Assembly: GCA_024686135.1 (NCBI GenBank)
Contig: JAIBDQ010000018.1
Span: forward strand, 1-35,297
Length of the DNA stretch: 35,297 nucleotides
Origin: Halobacteriovorax sp.
GTDB lineage: Bacteria; Bdellovibrionota; Bacteriovoracia; Bacteriovoracales; Bacteriovoracaceae
Reading direction: 5' to 3'
Shown here: positions 16,717 to 26,251 of the stretch, in pieces
Layout of the letters: each line of letters begins with the position of its first letter
Position numbering within the stretch: position 1 is the stretch's first letter
Program-made: the position numbers and the translations under genes
The notes under the pieces: generated by a model
The model's input: only the letters and a program-made list of their open reading frames with translations
Told to the model about the DNA's origin: nothing
The model's database searches: none

Positions 16717-17973
16717 TTACTTTAAAAGCTTATAACCTTCTAAAAAGGCTTTGTACTCACGAACAAGAGTGGTTGGATTAGTATTAGGAGTTGTAATCAC
16801 TTTACATGATCCGCCTCTTGGTCCACTACCAAAAATCTTCTTCTTACATTTAATTCTAGCATTACACCCTTTAAAGTCACATTGAAGTGCGTTCCCTGGA
16901 TGAGCTTGAAATCTATTTGTGTTGTTAGCAACAGCATTTTTAATCCCATCAACACATCTTTTGAAGTAGTTCTTATCCTTAGCCGTTGAACAAAGATAAT
17001 CAAATAGAACCGTCTTATAATCTTCCAAATTAGCGTTCTTATCGATGGCCTTTACAGATGGAAAAGAAAATAATTGTAGGGCCATGGCCTTTTCACAACG
17101 CTTATCAGAATTATCAAAATTACAAAAGAATTTTGGAAAACTTAGCCCACCGTCTTCAAAACTTCCCCAGTAACTTGAGTAGTTTTTACGAGCGGTTTTG
17201 AGTCTCCAGCAAACACCTTTTTTACAATCAAGAGCATCTTTAAAGCTTAGTGTGTTTACGCTAAGTTTCTGAGAATCATCTCTATCAGACTTCTTATAAA
17301 AACCGTCTACCTGTAGTCTTTCAAATTTAGTACTTGTTAAGGATCCACTTGCAGGAATTCCCCATACAGTAGATAGCTCGGGAGCAATATTAAAGCCACC
17401 GTTGCAACCATTTAAAGTTGCGTAAGCTAGTTTAGTAAACCTAGGAATTACCTTTTGAAGTGTTGATTTGTGACTTCCTGGTTCAATAGTTCCATTCTTT
17501 TTAGCAAGCTTAATGGCCCATGGACTCGAGTGCCCGTAGTAGTCAAAACTTGCGATCTTATTAAAGAAAAGCATCTCATTAACGAGGTTGTACACATTGA
17601 GAGTAGCATCAACGAGCTTAATAATTGGAAGGTTAAACCTTTGAAAAACCTCATCATTATCTGCACCGTTAACATCGGGCGCTGTTATGATAACAACTTG
17701 ATGTGCCGGGTACATTTCGCGGTACTTATAACCTTGAATTAATCCTGTCTGAAGGAATTGATCTGAGTCTTTCTTCATACTAGAACCGACAACAATTATA
17801 TGAGTTGTCTTTTCAGCGTTTAAGCTAGACTGGCCAAGGGCCGTCACTAAGTACTCGCTAGAGCCCTTATTGGATAGAGAAGAGGAGTCGTCCTCAGACC
17901 GGTCTACGTAGGCAAATACATTGGTAGTAAAGCCCAAGACCACTAGTAGCATCATTATTTTTATAGTTTCCAC
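16717..17973 (-). CDS. Secreted protein with possible clan CD cysteine peptidase-like fold
   Basis: Signal peptide. Alternating strand/helix pattern with KIASFDYYGHSS (His) and KLAYATLNGCNGGF (Cys) after successive predicted strands. Confidence 0.5.
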   Translation of the reverse strand: METIKIMMLLVVLGFTTNVFAYVDRSEDDSSSLSNKGSSEYLVTALGQSSLNAEKTTHIIVVGSSMKKDSDQFLQTGLIQGYKYREMYPAHQVVIITAPDVNGADNDEVFQRFNLPIIKLVDATLNVYNLVNEMLFFNKIASFDYYGHSSPWAIKLAKKNGTIEPGSHKSTLQKVIPRFTKLAYATLNGCNGGFNIAPELSTVWGIPASGSLTSTKFERLQVDGFYKKSDRDDSQKLSVNTLSFKDALDCKKGVCWRLKTARKNYSSYWGSFEDGGLSFPKFFCNFDNSDKRCEKAMALQLFSFPSVKAIDKNANLEDYKTVLFDYLCSTAKDKNYFKRCVDGIKNAVANNTNRFQAHPGNALQCDFKGCNARIKCKKKIFGSGPRGGSCKVITTPNTNPTTLVREYKAFLEGYKLLK

Positions 17974-18004
17974 GAGCGAAACTTATGTCAGACGATACGG
18001 AAAG

Positions 18005-20335
18005 TTAAGGTAATTTTAGACCGTGTATTTTTTTACCACTAAGGCTTTCCACAGCAAGAACAATACAAGGTAAAATAACTAGATCGCAGAATAAGGCCAT
18101 AAATAGGACAAATGATGACAATATTCCGAAGTTCTTATTAGGAGTAAGACTGGCGAACATGAAAAGACCAAAGCCGCTAACCAGAATCATCGTCGTGACT
18201 ATCAAGGCGACTCCGGTACCACTGATGACTTCAGTTAAGGCCTCGATTCGAGGCATTCCTTGTTTTATTAATTTATTATAATGAGAAAGAAAATGAATCG
18301 TATCATCGACTGCAATTCCTAATGTGACAGAAGCAACGATAGCACATCCCACATCCACAGGAGTGTTAATTATAGTGAGAAGTCCAGCCCCTAAAACGAT
18401 TGGTATGAAATTTGGAATAAGTGAAAGAAGACCCATTTTAAACGATCGATAAACCACGATAAGGATAATTGTGATCAATACTAAGGCCATGCCCATGGAG
18501 GTGGTAAACGTTTCTACAACATAGCCATTCATTCTTTGAAATAATACTGGTTTTCCAGTTGAGGCCATTTTTAAACCTAACTCTCTTGCCTTGTCTTCTA
18601 TTTCTTCAATCCTAATTAAGCTCTCTTTAGAGTTTTGAACACTCCATAAGATGCTTAGCCTTAATTCCCTTTGTTTTAAATCAATTCTATTATTTAAGTC
18701 CATTCCTTGTGGAAGGCCCATTGTGTATAGAAAAATCTCTTGAGCAATCATTTCTTTTGAGTCAGGAATTCGGTACATCTCCTCTATTCCCCCATGTAGG
18801 GATTGATTGACCTCTTTTATAATATCAGTAATAGAAATGATCCGATTGATGTACTCTCTTTGATTCAACCAGTTTTGGAAGTTGTCTACGGTCTTTAAGA
18901 AAGTAGGATCCGTAATTCCATTTTCTTTTCCGCTATCAATAACAAGCTCTGGTCCACCTACCCCTTTAAAGGTCTTTAAAGTGAATTGATTCCCGATACT
19001 TATCGGATTGCTATCATTAAAGTACTCATAGGGGTTTGAGTTCACTTCATTTTGTAAGGCAAGCCAGGTAAAACTACCTGTGATCAAGATAAAAGCGACA
19101 AGAATTGACTTATGCCATCTTTCCAAGAAATTAACATACCTACGGGCCGTAAGCTTTTTGATGGTTCTTCCACCTCTTTGTGCTTTGCTTGATCCAACAT
19201 TAAAGAGAATCAAAGTAGAAGGTATATAAAGAAGAGATAATACAAAGGCCATTATGGTTGCTATTCCGGCCAAAAGCCCCATCTCAGCAACGGGTCTAAC
19301 ATCTGAAGTCGTCAAGCTAAAGAAACCGATCGCCGTAGAAATTGAAGTAAGAAAGATTGGTGAAATATTTTTATCAAGTGCGGCCCTAAGCGATGTTTTT
19401 AAATCCGCGCCTTCAGCGTACTTATCAAAATAAGTTGATAAGAGATGGACCGAGTCAGCAATGGCGATGGCAATGATAATCCCCGGCAAAATAAAAGTTA
19501 AACTATTCATTTTAATCTGGAGAAATCCAATTAATCCCATCATAAAAATTAAAGTCGTACCAATTATAGTGAGAGGCAAAAAGACGCCCCAAAAGTTTTT
19601 AAAACAAAAAATAAGATAAACAATAACCAATACTACGAGAATAGGATTGATGGTTCTTAAATCTTCAAAGGAAGTTCTCTTAAAGGTTACATTTAAGGAA
19701 GGAGCTCCCAAAATATGAAACTTAATATCTTGCGGAGCTAATACTTCATCACCAATTTTTTGAAAACCATCAAAGATCGCATCAAAGTCCACTTCTCCTT
19801 CAGGTTTTTGAACAACTCGTCCATATATGACCGCTGATTTATAGTCCCTAGTTAGAAATACTCCGGGAAGAACCTTATGAACTTGAAAGGCTTTTTTCCT
19901 TTTTTCTAAAAAGCCCTCATCATCAATCTCTTCAAAAGGAATAAATTCCTCTGTCGAAATATCGTCTTCTTCAGAGGTCGTTAAATTCTGATTATTAAGA
20001 GAATCAACTCTGGCAATATCCGGGATCAGCCAAATGGCTTCTGTAACTTTATGAAGAGTTTTAAGTTTTTCTTTATTAAAGAACCCTTCATCTGAATGCA
20101 TAACCAATACGGCAGACTCATCGTTTCCAAACTTCTTCTCAAAGGAATCTAGCTGGGTGATATTGGGATCATTTGCCCTGAACCAGGTTCTAGCGGAAAA
20201 GTCCAAAACAATATTTGTAGAATAAGAAACAAAGATAAAGGTAATCAGCAGACCAAGAGTGAGTGCTGACTTTGGGTAACCCATACAATAGCGAATGATA
20301 AGGTCTTTAAATCGTTCCACATGCTCTTTTAACAC
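18005..20335 (-). CDS. RND superfamily / MMPL-type exporter
   Basis: 776 aa with two halves each holding a hydrophobic TM bundle. GIIIAIAIADSVHLLSTYFDKY and VTLGIAVDDTIHFLSHY motifs. Confidence 0.88.
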   Translation of the reverse strand: MLKEHVERFKDLIIRYCMGYPKSALTLGLLITFIFVSYSTNIVLDFSARTWFRANDPNITQLDSFEKKFGNDESAVLVMHSDEGFFNKEKLKTLHKVTEAIWLIPDIARVDSLNNQNLTTSEEDDISTEEFIPFEEIDDEGFLEKRKKAFQVHKVLPGVFLTRDYKSAVIYGRVVQKPEGEVDFDAIFDGFQKIGDEVLAPQDIKFHILGAPSLNVTFKRTSFEDLRTINPILVVLVIVYLIFCFKNFWGVFLPLTIIGTTLIFMMGLIGFLQIKMNSLTFILPGIIIAIAIADSVHLLSTYFDKYAEGADLKTSLRAALDKNISPIFLTSISTAIGFFSLTTSDVRPVAEMGLLAGIATIMAFVLSLLYIPSTLILFNVGSSKAQRGGRTIKKLTARRYVNFLERWHKSILVAFILITGSFTWLALQNEVNSNPYEYFNDSNPISIGNQFTLKTFKGVGGPELVIDSGKENGITDPTFLKTVDNFQNWLNQREYINRIISITDIIKEVNQSLHGGIEEMYRIPDSKEMIAQEIFLYTMGLPQGMDLNNRIDLKQRELRLSILWSVQNSKESLIRIEEIEDKARELGLKMASTGKPVLFQRMNGYVVETFTTSMGMALVLITIILIVVYRSFKMGLLSLIPNFIPIVLGAGLLTIINTPVDVGCAIVASVTLGIAVDDTIHFLSHYNKLIKQGMPRIEALTEVISGTGVALIVTTMILVSGFGLFMFASLTPNKNFGILSSFVLFMALFCDLVILPCIVLAVESLSGKKIHGLKLP

Positions 20336-20380
20336 CTTTTAGACCTATTGTGGACTCAATTTAATCTAATTTTCCCCCAA

Positions 20381-20408
20381 TTGTTTTAAGCCTCTATAAA
20401 GGTACAAT
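20381..20408 (+). promoter_or_regulatory. Sigma70-like promoter for the 20434 CDS
   Basis: TTGTTT (20381-20386), 16 nt, TACAAT (20403-20408), then AAAGGAG before a TTG start. Confidence 0.4.
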
Positions 20409-20433
20409 TAAGTGTGAAGAAAGGAGTTCCTGT

Positions 20434-21243
20434 TTGATTCACTTGGTTATTATCTCTATTCTCTTGTTCTCGTCTAACCTTTTGGCAGAAGGCGATCCCT
20501 TGCAAGTGAACCAAGGTACAGAAACTAAGCAGCTAAGTTCTGACACTGAAATTGGTGAATTATGTGTCGAGCTTGATATAGAAAAAGAGGTGGCCAAGAG
20601 TATTGCCAATGCCTCACTACCTTTTAGCATCGACGACAAATTTTCAAATACCCCCTTTCTCTACTTCTTTAACGGTATTATTCCTAAGGACAAAAGCGAT
20701 AAGAAGATTTGGTCTATGGGCGGACACTATCTACAAATTGTAAAGATGGGAGAGCTTATCTCAGTAAATAATTTGTACTTTTGTGGCTCATTGAAAATTT
20801 CTAACTCCAATGATCATTTAGTATGTAAGTCTGCGCAGGGAACAAAGTTAATAAATTTTGATGGAACAATTAGAGATAATAGTTCCACTGGTAATATCTG
20901 CCCTACGGCGAAGTCAAGTAAATCGATTAGCTACGGAAACTGTCTCATCTTCTTAAAGAAAGATATCCTTAGATGCGAAGTTGAAATGACATGGCCTTCT
21001 ACTCAAAAAGAGTTTTTAAAGAAGTCATGTAAAAATGTCGAGATCATTGGTGATGTTCTCCATTGTAGAAGAACAAAATTAAAAGATAGCGAAAAAATAA
21101 ATTTGGCCAATAACTGCTTAACAGATAGCTCTGTCATGACTGCGCCAGGAGTTTTTGATGGTAATAGGGGCGATCTATTAAAGAGGCTTGATTCTGGGTC
21201 TCAACAAGGTAAAGAGCCACCTTCCGAAACGATGCAAAAGTAA
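20434..21243 (+). CDS. Secreted Cys-rich hypothetical protein
   Basis: TTG start with SD AAGGAG, signal peptide IISILLFSSNLLAEG, multiple Cys residues. Confidence 0.6.
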   Translation: MIHLVIISILLFSSNLLAEGDPLQVNQGTETKQLSSDTEIGELCVELDIEKEVAKSIANASLPFSIDDKFSNTPFLYFFNGIIPKDKSDKKIWSMGGHYLQIVKMGELISVNNLYFCGSLKISNSNDHLVCKSAQGTKLINFDGTIRDNSSTGNICPTAKSSKSISYGNCLIFLKKDILRCEVEMTWPSTQKEFLKKSCKNVEIIGDVLHCRRTKLKDSEKINLANNCLTDSSVMTAPGVFDGNRGDLLKRLDSGSQQGKEPPSETMQK

Positions 21244-21860
21244 TTATCTAGTGCAAGCCTCGAGGCTTCTTCAATACTTTGACCATAAAAAATTATTCCA
21301 TCTTGATGACCATGCATGACCAAAATGCCCTTTTCTTCCCCCCTGATCAGCTCCATTGCCTCATGGGCCATTTCACTTGTTCCATAAGAGGTACACTTAT
21401 CAGTTCGAGGAAAGTCGCCCTTTAGCATATACTCCCACATCTCTGTATGGTGAATATGCACGATGGCCTTAATCTTTTTATTAGCTAAATATATAGCCCC
21501 ATGGGTTAGTGACTCACTTGAAGCCTGAATAGGTCCATGACAACCGATACTTTGGGCCTCTAGGTCTCCATCAACAACTCTAGTATAATGTTCTCCAGTT
21601 AACTCACTAAAAGCACCTGTTTGGGTACCTGTAATAAGAAACTGAGGAAACTTAGATTTTTTTAGATGAGAATAATCTTTGCGAATAGAAATATTTCCAA
21701 ATCCAATCTTCTCAGGAAGATATTCTCCAATTAGATTTACTTTGAATAATTTCTTTCTTTGAATCTCTAGTTTTTCAAATTCGGAAAATGGGATAGCATC
21801 AGTTTCTTCATATTCTGAAAAATTAAATTTAATGACACCATCATCAATCATAGATTTCAC
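21201..21860 (-). CDS. Class II aldolase/adducin family protein
   Basis: KKIKAIVHIHHTEMWEYM and GILVMHGHQDGIIFYGQSIEEA metal-binding His blocks; early SKFPQFLITGTQTGAFSELT. Confidence 0.85.
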   Translation of the reverse strand: MKSMIDDGVIKFNFSEYEETDAIPFSEFEKLEIQRKKLFKVNLIGEYLPEKIGFGNISIRKDYSHLKKSKFPQFLITGTQTGAFSELTGEHYTRVVDGDLEAQSIGCHGPIQASSESLTHGAIYLANKKIKAIVHIHHTEMWEYMLKGDFPRTDKCTSYGTSEMAHEAMELIRGEEKGILVMHGHQDGIIFYGQSIEEASRLALDNYFCIVSEGGSLPC

Positions 21861-22563
21861 TATCCAGTTTATTTAGGCACGCAAGCATGGCACTTCTCGT
21901 TTGCTCCATTAGTTCCGGGGCATCTTCCTTAGTCATTCCCTCAGTTGAGATAGTGGGAAGACATTGGGCTATAATTTTTCCACTCTTCCATTTTCCTAGG
22001 TTGATCTTATTAGCGTAAGAGCTAAAGACCACTGGAGCAATTGGACATTGAGCTGCAATGGCCGTAACAAAGGCTCCCTTTTTAAACGGTAAAAGCCCCT
22101 TACCTTTACTTCTTGTACCTTCAGGCATTACCCAAACAGAGATACCTTCTTCTCGAATTTTCTGGGTAACTTTTTCCATTGATTTTCTTGCTTTAAAGGA
22201 ATTTGACCTATTGATCATGATGTTCCCAGAAAGCCAAAAAAATTGTCCAAAGAATGGAATCCAAATTATTGAATTCTTTCCTAGAACAACGGTATTTTCC
22301 TGTACACATGATCCGCCAGGAAACATATCCATATTATTTTGGTGATTGCTGCAATAGACTGCCGCCCCGATACCTTCATGAATTTTAGCATCTCGTTTTT
22401 CGTATTCTATCCCTAAGATATCAAATCCCTTCCAGGCCAACATTCTAGAAATAATATAAACATTATTAGGATGTCTTGGCCTTAACAGAGAGATAAGGAT
22501 CCCAAGACTCATGACTCCGGCTATATAAAGACCTATTAAAAATATCCTAACTATTTTAAGCAT
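21844..22563 (-). CDS. 1-acyl-sn-glycerol-3-phosphate acyltransferase (PlsC-like)
   Basis: NHQNNMDMF (HX4D) and MPEGTRSKGKGLLPFKKGAF. Confidence 0.88.
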   Translation of the reverse strand: MLKIVRIFLIGLYIAGVMSLGILISLLRPRHPNNVYIISRMLAWKGFDILGIEYEKRDAKIHEGIGAAVYCSNHQNNMDMFPGGSCVQENTVVLGKNSIIWIPFFGQFFWLSGNIMINRSNSFKARKSMEKVTQKIREEGISVWVMPEGTRSKGKGLLPFKKGAFVTAIAAQCPIAPVVFSSYANKINLGKWKSGKIIAQCLPTISTEGMTKEDAPELMEQTRSAMLACLNKLDSEIYD

Positions 22564-23347
22564 GACTTTTTATACCAACTTTTCTTCCAGACTCAATGAC
22601 ATCTTTTGGATAAATGACCGAATTTGGACCAACTGTCACTCGCTCACCTATTTTACAACCACCGAAAACCATTGCGTTTAGCCCTATCGTCGTTTTCTTT
22701 CCTATTTTTAACTCATCTAAAACGAGTAATCCATGCATACCGTAGTGAGCCATTAAAACAGCCGAGCCACCTACTGTTACATTGTCTTCAAGTTCAATCA
22801 GGCAGGCATCTGAAATATTAGATGAGTTAATCATCACATTCTTGCCAATCTTCATTCCCATTAATCTAAAGAAAAGTTCATTCAATATGGAGGGGGTAAT
22901 AAAGTCTAAGACCGTATATCTCACTAGGTAAATTAGAGCGTTGTGCATATACCATGGAATAGTTTGAATTGAGAGCCAAGGCCCTTTGTATTTCCCATTT
23001 CTTCTAAGCCAAATCTTAAAAGGAATATTAAACAGAGGAACGACTAAGATTAAACTTACAACAAAAAGGAACCCTCCAGTACTAAAACTGAGGGCCATAA
23101 GAATTGACCTAGAAAACAAGGACCAATCTTGGCTGCTTTCAAAGCTTTTTAAACATAGCCATATGCCAGGGGTACAAGAAATGCTGATACATAAGATATA
23201 GATGATAATCATCGGACTGGAACTCAAAAATGAGACTAGAGTGGGAAATTTACGAAATAGATTCTCAAAAAGACCTATTAATCCCTTTCTACGAGACTTC
23301 AGCTCATTTATGTTCGATTCAGCAAGTGACTTCTTTTCTTTATTCAC
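22556..23347 (-). CDS. Membrane protein with left-handed beta-helix (hexapeptide) acyltransferase domain
   Basis: Two or more TM segments, then hexapeptide-like repeats IGKNVMINSSNISDACLIELEDNVTVGGSA...IGKKTTIGLNAMVFGGCKIGERVTVGPNSVI. Confidence 0.75.
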   Translation of the reverse strand: MNKEKKSLAESNINELKSRRKGLIGLFENLFRKFPTLVSFLSSSPMIIIYILCISISCTPGIWLCLKSFESSQDWSLFSRSILMALSFSTGGFLFVVSLILVVPLFNIPFKIWLRRNGKYKGPWLSIQTIPWYMHNALIYLVRYTVLDFITPSILNELFFRLMGMKIGKNVMINSSNISDACLIELEDNVTVGGSAVLMAHYGMHGLLVLDELKIGKKTTIGLNAMVFGGCKIGERVTVGPNSVIYPKDVIESGRKVGIKSHA

Positions 23348-23417
23348 CGCCCTATTTTCCCCAGATTTACAAAGGTTTGGCTATCTCAAATCGCCTAACA
23401 CAGTGTAAAATTTCTGT

Positions 23418-24737
23418 ATGATTAGTTTAAAGTCCAGAGTCAAAGAACTTGCCCTATTTTCAATTCCAATTATTGCAGGGCAAATAGGCCAAATGTTCTT
23501 CGGGATAGGCGATATCATGGTTGCGGGAAGGTACTCAAATGAGGTTGTATCTGCCCTTGGAGTCGCCACTGGTATTTTAGCTCCTTTTATTATGGTTGGA
23601 CTTGGTATCACCTACGCCGTATCAGCCATTGCCTCCCAGAGAAGAGGGAAAAATCAAGAATTAAAAGATTTAGTTGGTTCCTCAATAATGGCCGCACATA
23701 TTTGCGGCGCCGCTCTTTTACTCATCTTATCTTTGCTTATTTATAACCTCGATCTATTAAATTTACCTGATGCAATCGCGAGTAAGGTTCATATCTATCT
23801 TATTTTTGCTGGTCCTAGTATTTTTCCCATTATGATCTTCCAGGTGTTCAAAGAATACTTGCAAGCCTATGACGATACTTACTATGCCAATGGTTCAATT
23901 TTAGCTTTCAATGTTTTTAATATCTTTTTAAATATTATACTCATGTTTGGTCTTGGCCCAATTCCAGAGCTAGGTATTAAAGGTGCCGCAATAGCAACTT
24001 TGATATCCAGATCTCTCATGGCCTTAGTTATTTTAAAGTACACCATAAGAAAGCATCCATTTGATAGGCTTTGGAGTAAACCAACCTTAAAGTCCGTTAT
24101 TAATTTAGGCATACCGATTTCACTTTCTACATTAATTGAGGTCTCTCTTTTCTCAGTAGTAACGGTATTAGTCGGTAAGATGTCCATCACCGCCAGTGCC
24201 TCTCATAATATAGTCTTGAACCTAGCCTCTCTTACTTTTATGGTGCCTCTAGCACTGGCCTCCTCCGCTTCGGTTAAAGTCGGAGGGTCTTACGGTAAGA
24301 ATGACCCAAAAGAATTGCTACAATACACCTTAGCTGCGGAAATCCTTTCAGTTGGTTTTATGATCACTACAGCTCTTTGCTATTTTTTAATACCAGGTCT
24401 TTTATTGAGATTCGCAACTGACGATCCTGAGCTTCTAAAATACGGCGCCGGGATGCTCGTTTTTGTAGCGGCCTTTCAAATCCCAGATGGGATTCAAGTT
24501 ACGATGTCTGGTATCTTAAGAGGTATGGGTGTCACTAAAGAGGTCATGTTTTTTGCTTTAATAAGTAACTGGGCAATTGGACTTCCTGTAGGACATTATT
24601 TTGCTGTAACCAAAGGAATGGAAGCCGCTGGATATTGGGCCGGCCTAGCATCTGGATTAACAGTCATGTGTTTATTTTTAGTTTGTGTCTTCTTTATTAA
24701 ATATAAAAAATTCAAAGCAGAGGGTCCTAGTTCATGA
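23418..24737 (+). CDS. MATE family efflux transporter
   Basis: 12-TM pattern, IIAGQIGQMFFGIGDIMVAGRYS, GLGPIPELGIKGAAIATLISR. Confidence 0.9.
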   Translation: MISLKSRVKELALFSIPIIAGQIGQMFFGIGDIMVAGRYSNEVVSALGVATGILAPFIMVGLGITYAVSAIASQRRGKNQELKDLVGSSIMAAHICGAALLLILSLLIYNLDLLNLPDAIASKVHIYLIFAGPSIFPIMIFQVFKEYLQAYDDTYYANGSILAFNVFNIFLNIILMFGLGPIPELGIKGAAIATLISRSLMALVILKYTIRKHPFDRLWSKPTLKSVINLGIPISLSTLIEVSLFSVVTVLVGKMSITASASHNIVLNLASLTFMVPLALASSASVKVGGSYGKNDPKELLQYTLAAEILSVGFMITTALCYFLIPGLLLRFATDDPELLKYGAGMLVFVAAFQIPDGIQVTMSGILRGMGVTKEVMFFALISNWAIGLPVGHYFAVTKGMEAAGYWAGLASGLTVMCLFLVCVFFIKYKKFKAEGPSS

Positions 24738-26251
24738 AGGTAGCATTGGCACAAATGCCCTTTTGGCCCACTTATATGCCTCCTTTAGGGTTGGCCTATA
24801 TAACGGCCATCCTTCGCAGGAGAGGTCATGAAGTTGTTGTGCAAGATCTCAATCTTGAATGCTGGACAAGAGTAAAGAAAAATCATGCAAATCCATGGGA
24901 TGGTTTTTTATTAGATAATGCTAGTAACTTAAAATACTTTAAAGAGAAGCTCATGCCCATGGTTCAGTCTGACTTAACAATTTATGCTAAGAAAGTTGCT
25001 TTTGGTGAATTTGATGCCGTCGGTTTTACTGTCAATGAGCTCAATGTTCACTCAACTCGATTTGTCGTTCAGCTTATCAAGAAAATGAATCCAGATATTA
25101 AAATCTTCATCGGCGGACCTGAAGTTTATAGTGAACAAAATAAATTACTAGAAGATATTTATTCAGGAACTGTAGAAGCCGCTGTCATTGGTGAAGGAGA
25201 AGAGATAGTTGATGAGCTCTTTGAGGCATGGGAGACAGGATCTTCAATTGATCAGATTATTGGCCTCGTCACAAATAATAAAAATAGTAATTATGAAAAA
25301 GCAAAGAAGCGTGCTGCCATAGACTTTTCAAAGCTTCCTCTTCCCGATTTTTCAGACTTTTATTTAGATAAATATATGCATAAACAGATCCCCATTATGA
25401 TGAGCCGGGGCTGCGTTGCGGCCTGTACCTTTTGTACTGAATTTGTAACTTGGAGATCTTATCGAGTCAGGACTGCCAAGAATGTCTTTGATGAGATGGT
25501 CAGCATAAAAAAAAGTACCGGGATCAGTTCTTTTTATTTTTGTGATTCACTAATTAATGGCAACCATCAAATGTTATCTGACTTAGTTGACCTCATCTTA
25601 AATAATAATTTTCAATGTGATTGGGTCGCCTTTTGCCGAGCAGATGAGAGGTTAACGAAAGAACTATTAACAAGAATGAAAAACTCAGGTTGCAAGGAAT
25701 TATTCTTTGGCTTTGAATCCGGTTCTAATAAGATCTTGAAGCTGATGAACAAAAATAATACCGTTGAGACGGCGAATAAGGTGATTAAAGAGACGGCCAG
25801 TTCTGGAATCTTGGTTCACGGCCTCTTTATCATCGCGTTTCCCGGTGAGACCAGTGAGGACTTCTATCTTACGAAAAAATTTATTTATGAGAATAAAGAG
25901 GATTTTTATAAAGTCACGATAGGAGGCACCTTGCAGCTTCCCCCCATTGCCCCAATGTCACAAAGGCCTAAGGCCTTTGATATAAAGCTAAATGCAGATG
26001 GCTCAGTTTTCTTCGATGAAAATGGAAAATGGTATTCAAAAGATGGTAAGTTCTCCCCAAAAGTAAGGGCAAACCGATTAGAAGCTATGCAGAACTTTCT
26101 TGAGGCCATAGATGTTAATTGGGACCCCATTCCTTTTGAAAGAACTCAGCTTAGTGGTTTTAAAAAGCTTGCCACTAAGCTTAAAGAAAAACATCAGCTG
26201 CTTGTGTTTAAAAAAGAAGATAAAAACTATTCTTCAAACTTAAGCCGGTAA
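24734..26251 (+). CDS. B12-binding-domain radical SAM protein
   Basis: N-terminal MPPLGLAYITAILRRRGHEVVVQDLN and FIGGPEVYSE...VIGEGEEIVDEL; radical SAM CVAACTFC (CxxxCxxC); FFGFESGSNKILKLMNK. Confidence 0.9.
   Translation: MKVALAQMPFWPTYMPPLGLAYITAILRRRGHEVVVQDLNLECWTRVKKNHANPWDGFLLDNASNLKYFKEKLMPMVQSDLTIYAKKVAFGEFDAVGFTVNELNVHSTRFVVQLIKKMNPDIKIFIGGPEVYSEQNKLLEDIYSGTVEAAVIGEGEEIVDELFEAWETGSSIDQIIGLVTNNKNSNYEKAKKRAAIDFSKLPLPDFSDFYLDKYMHKQIPIMMSRGCVAACTFCTEFVTWRSYRVRTAKNVFDEMVSIKKSTGISSFYFCDSLINGNHQMLSDLVDLILNNNFQCDWVAFCRADERLTKELLTRMKNSGCKELFFGFESGSNKILKLMNKNNTVETANKVIKETASSGILVHGLFIIAFPGETSEDFYLTKKFIYENKEDFYKVTIGGTLQLPPIAPMSQRPKAFDIKLNADGSVFFDENGKWYSKDGKFSPKVRANRLEAMQNFLEAIDVNWDPIPFERTQLSGFKKLATKLKEKHQLLVFKKEDKNYSSNLSR
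26148..26181 (-). terminator. Possible intragenic terminator hairpin for the minus-strand two-component operon
   Basis: 10-bp perfect inverted repeat AGCTTAGTGG (26148-26157)/CCACTAAGCT (26172-26181) with 14-nt loop, about 46 nt past the response regulator stop, followed on the minus strand by GAGTTCTTTC. Confidence 0.35.
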
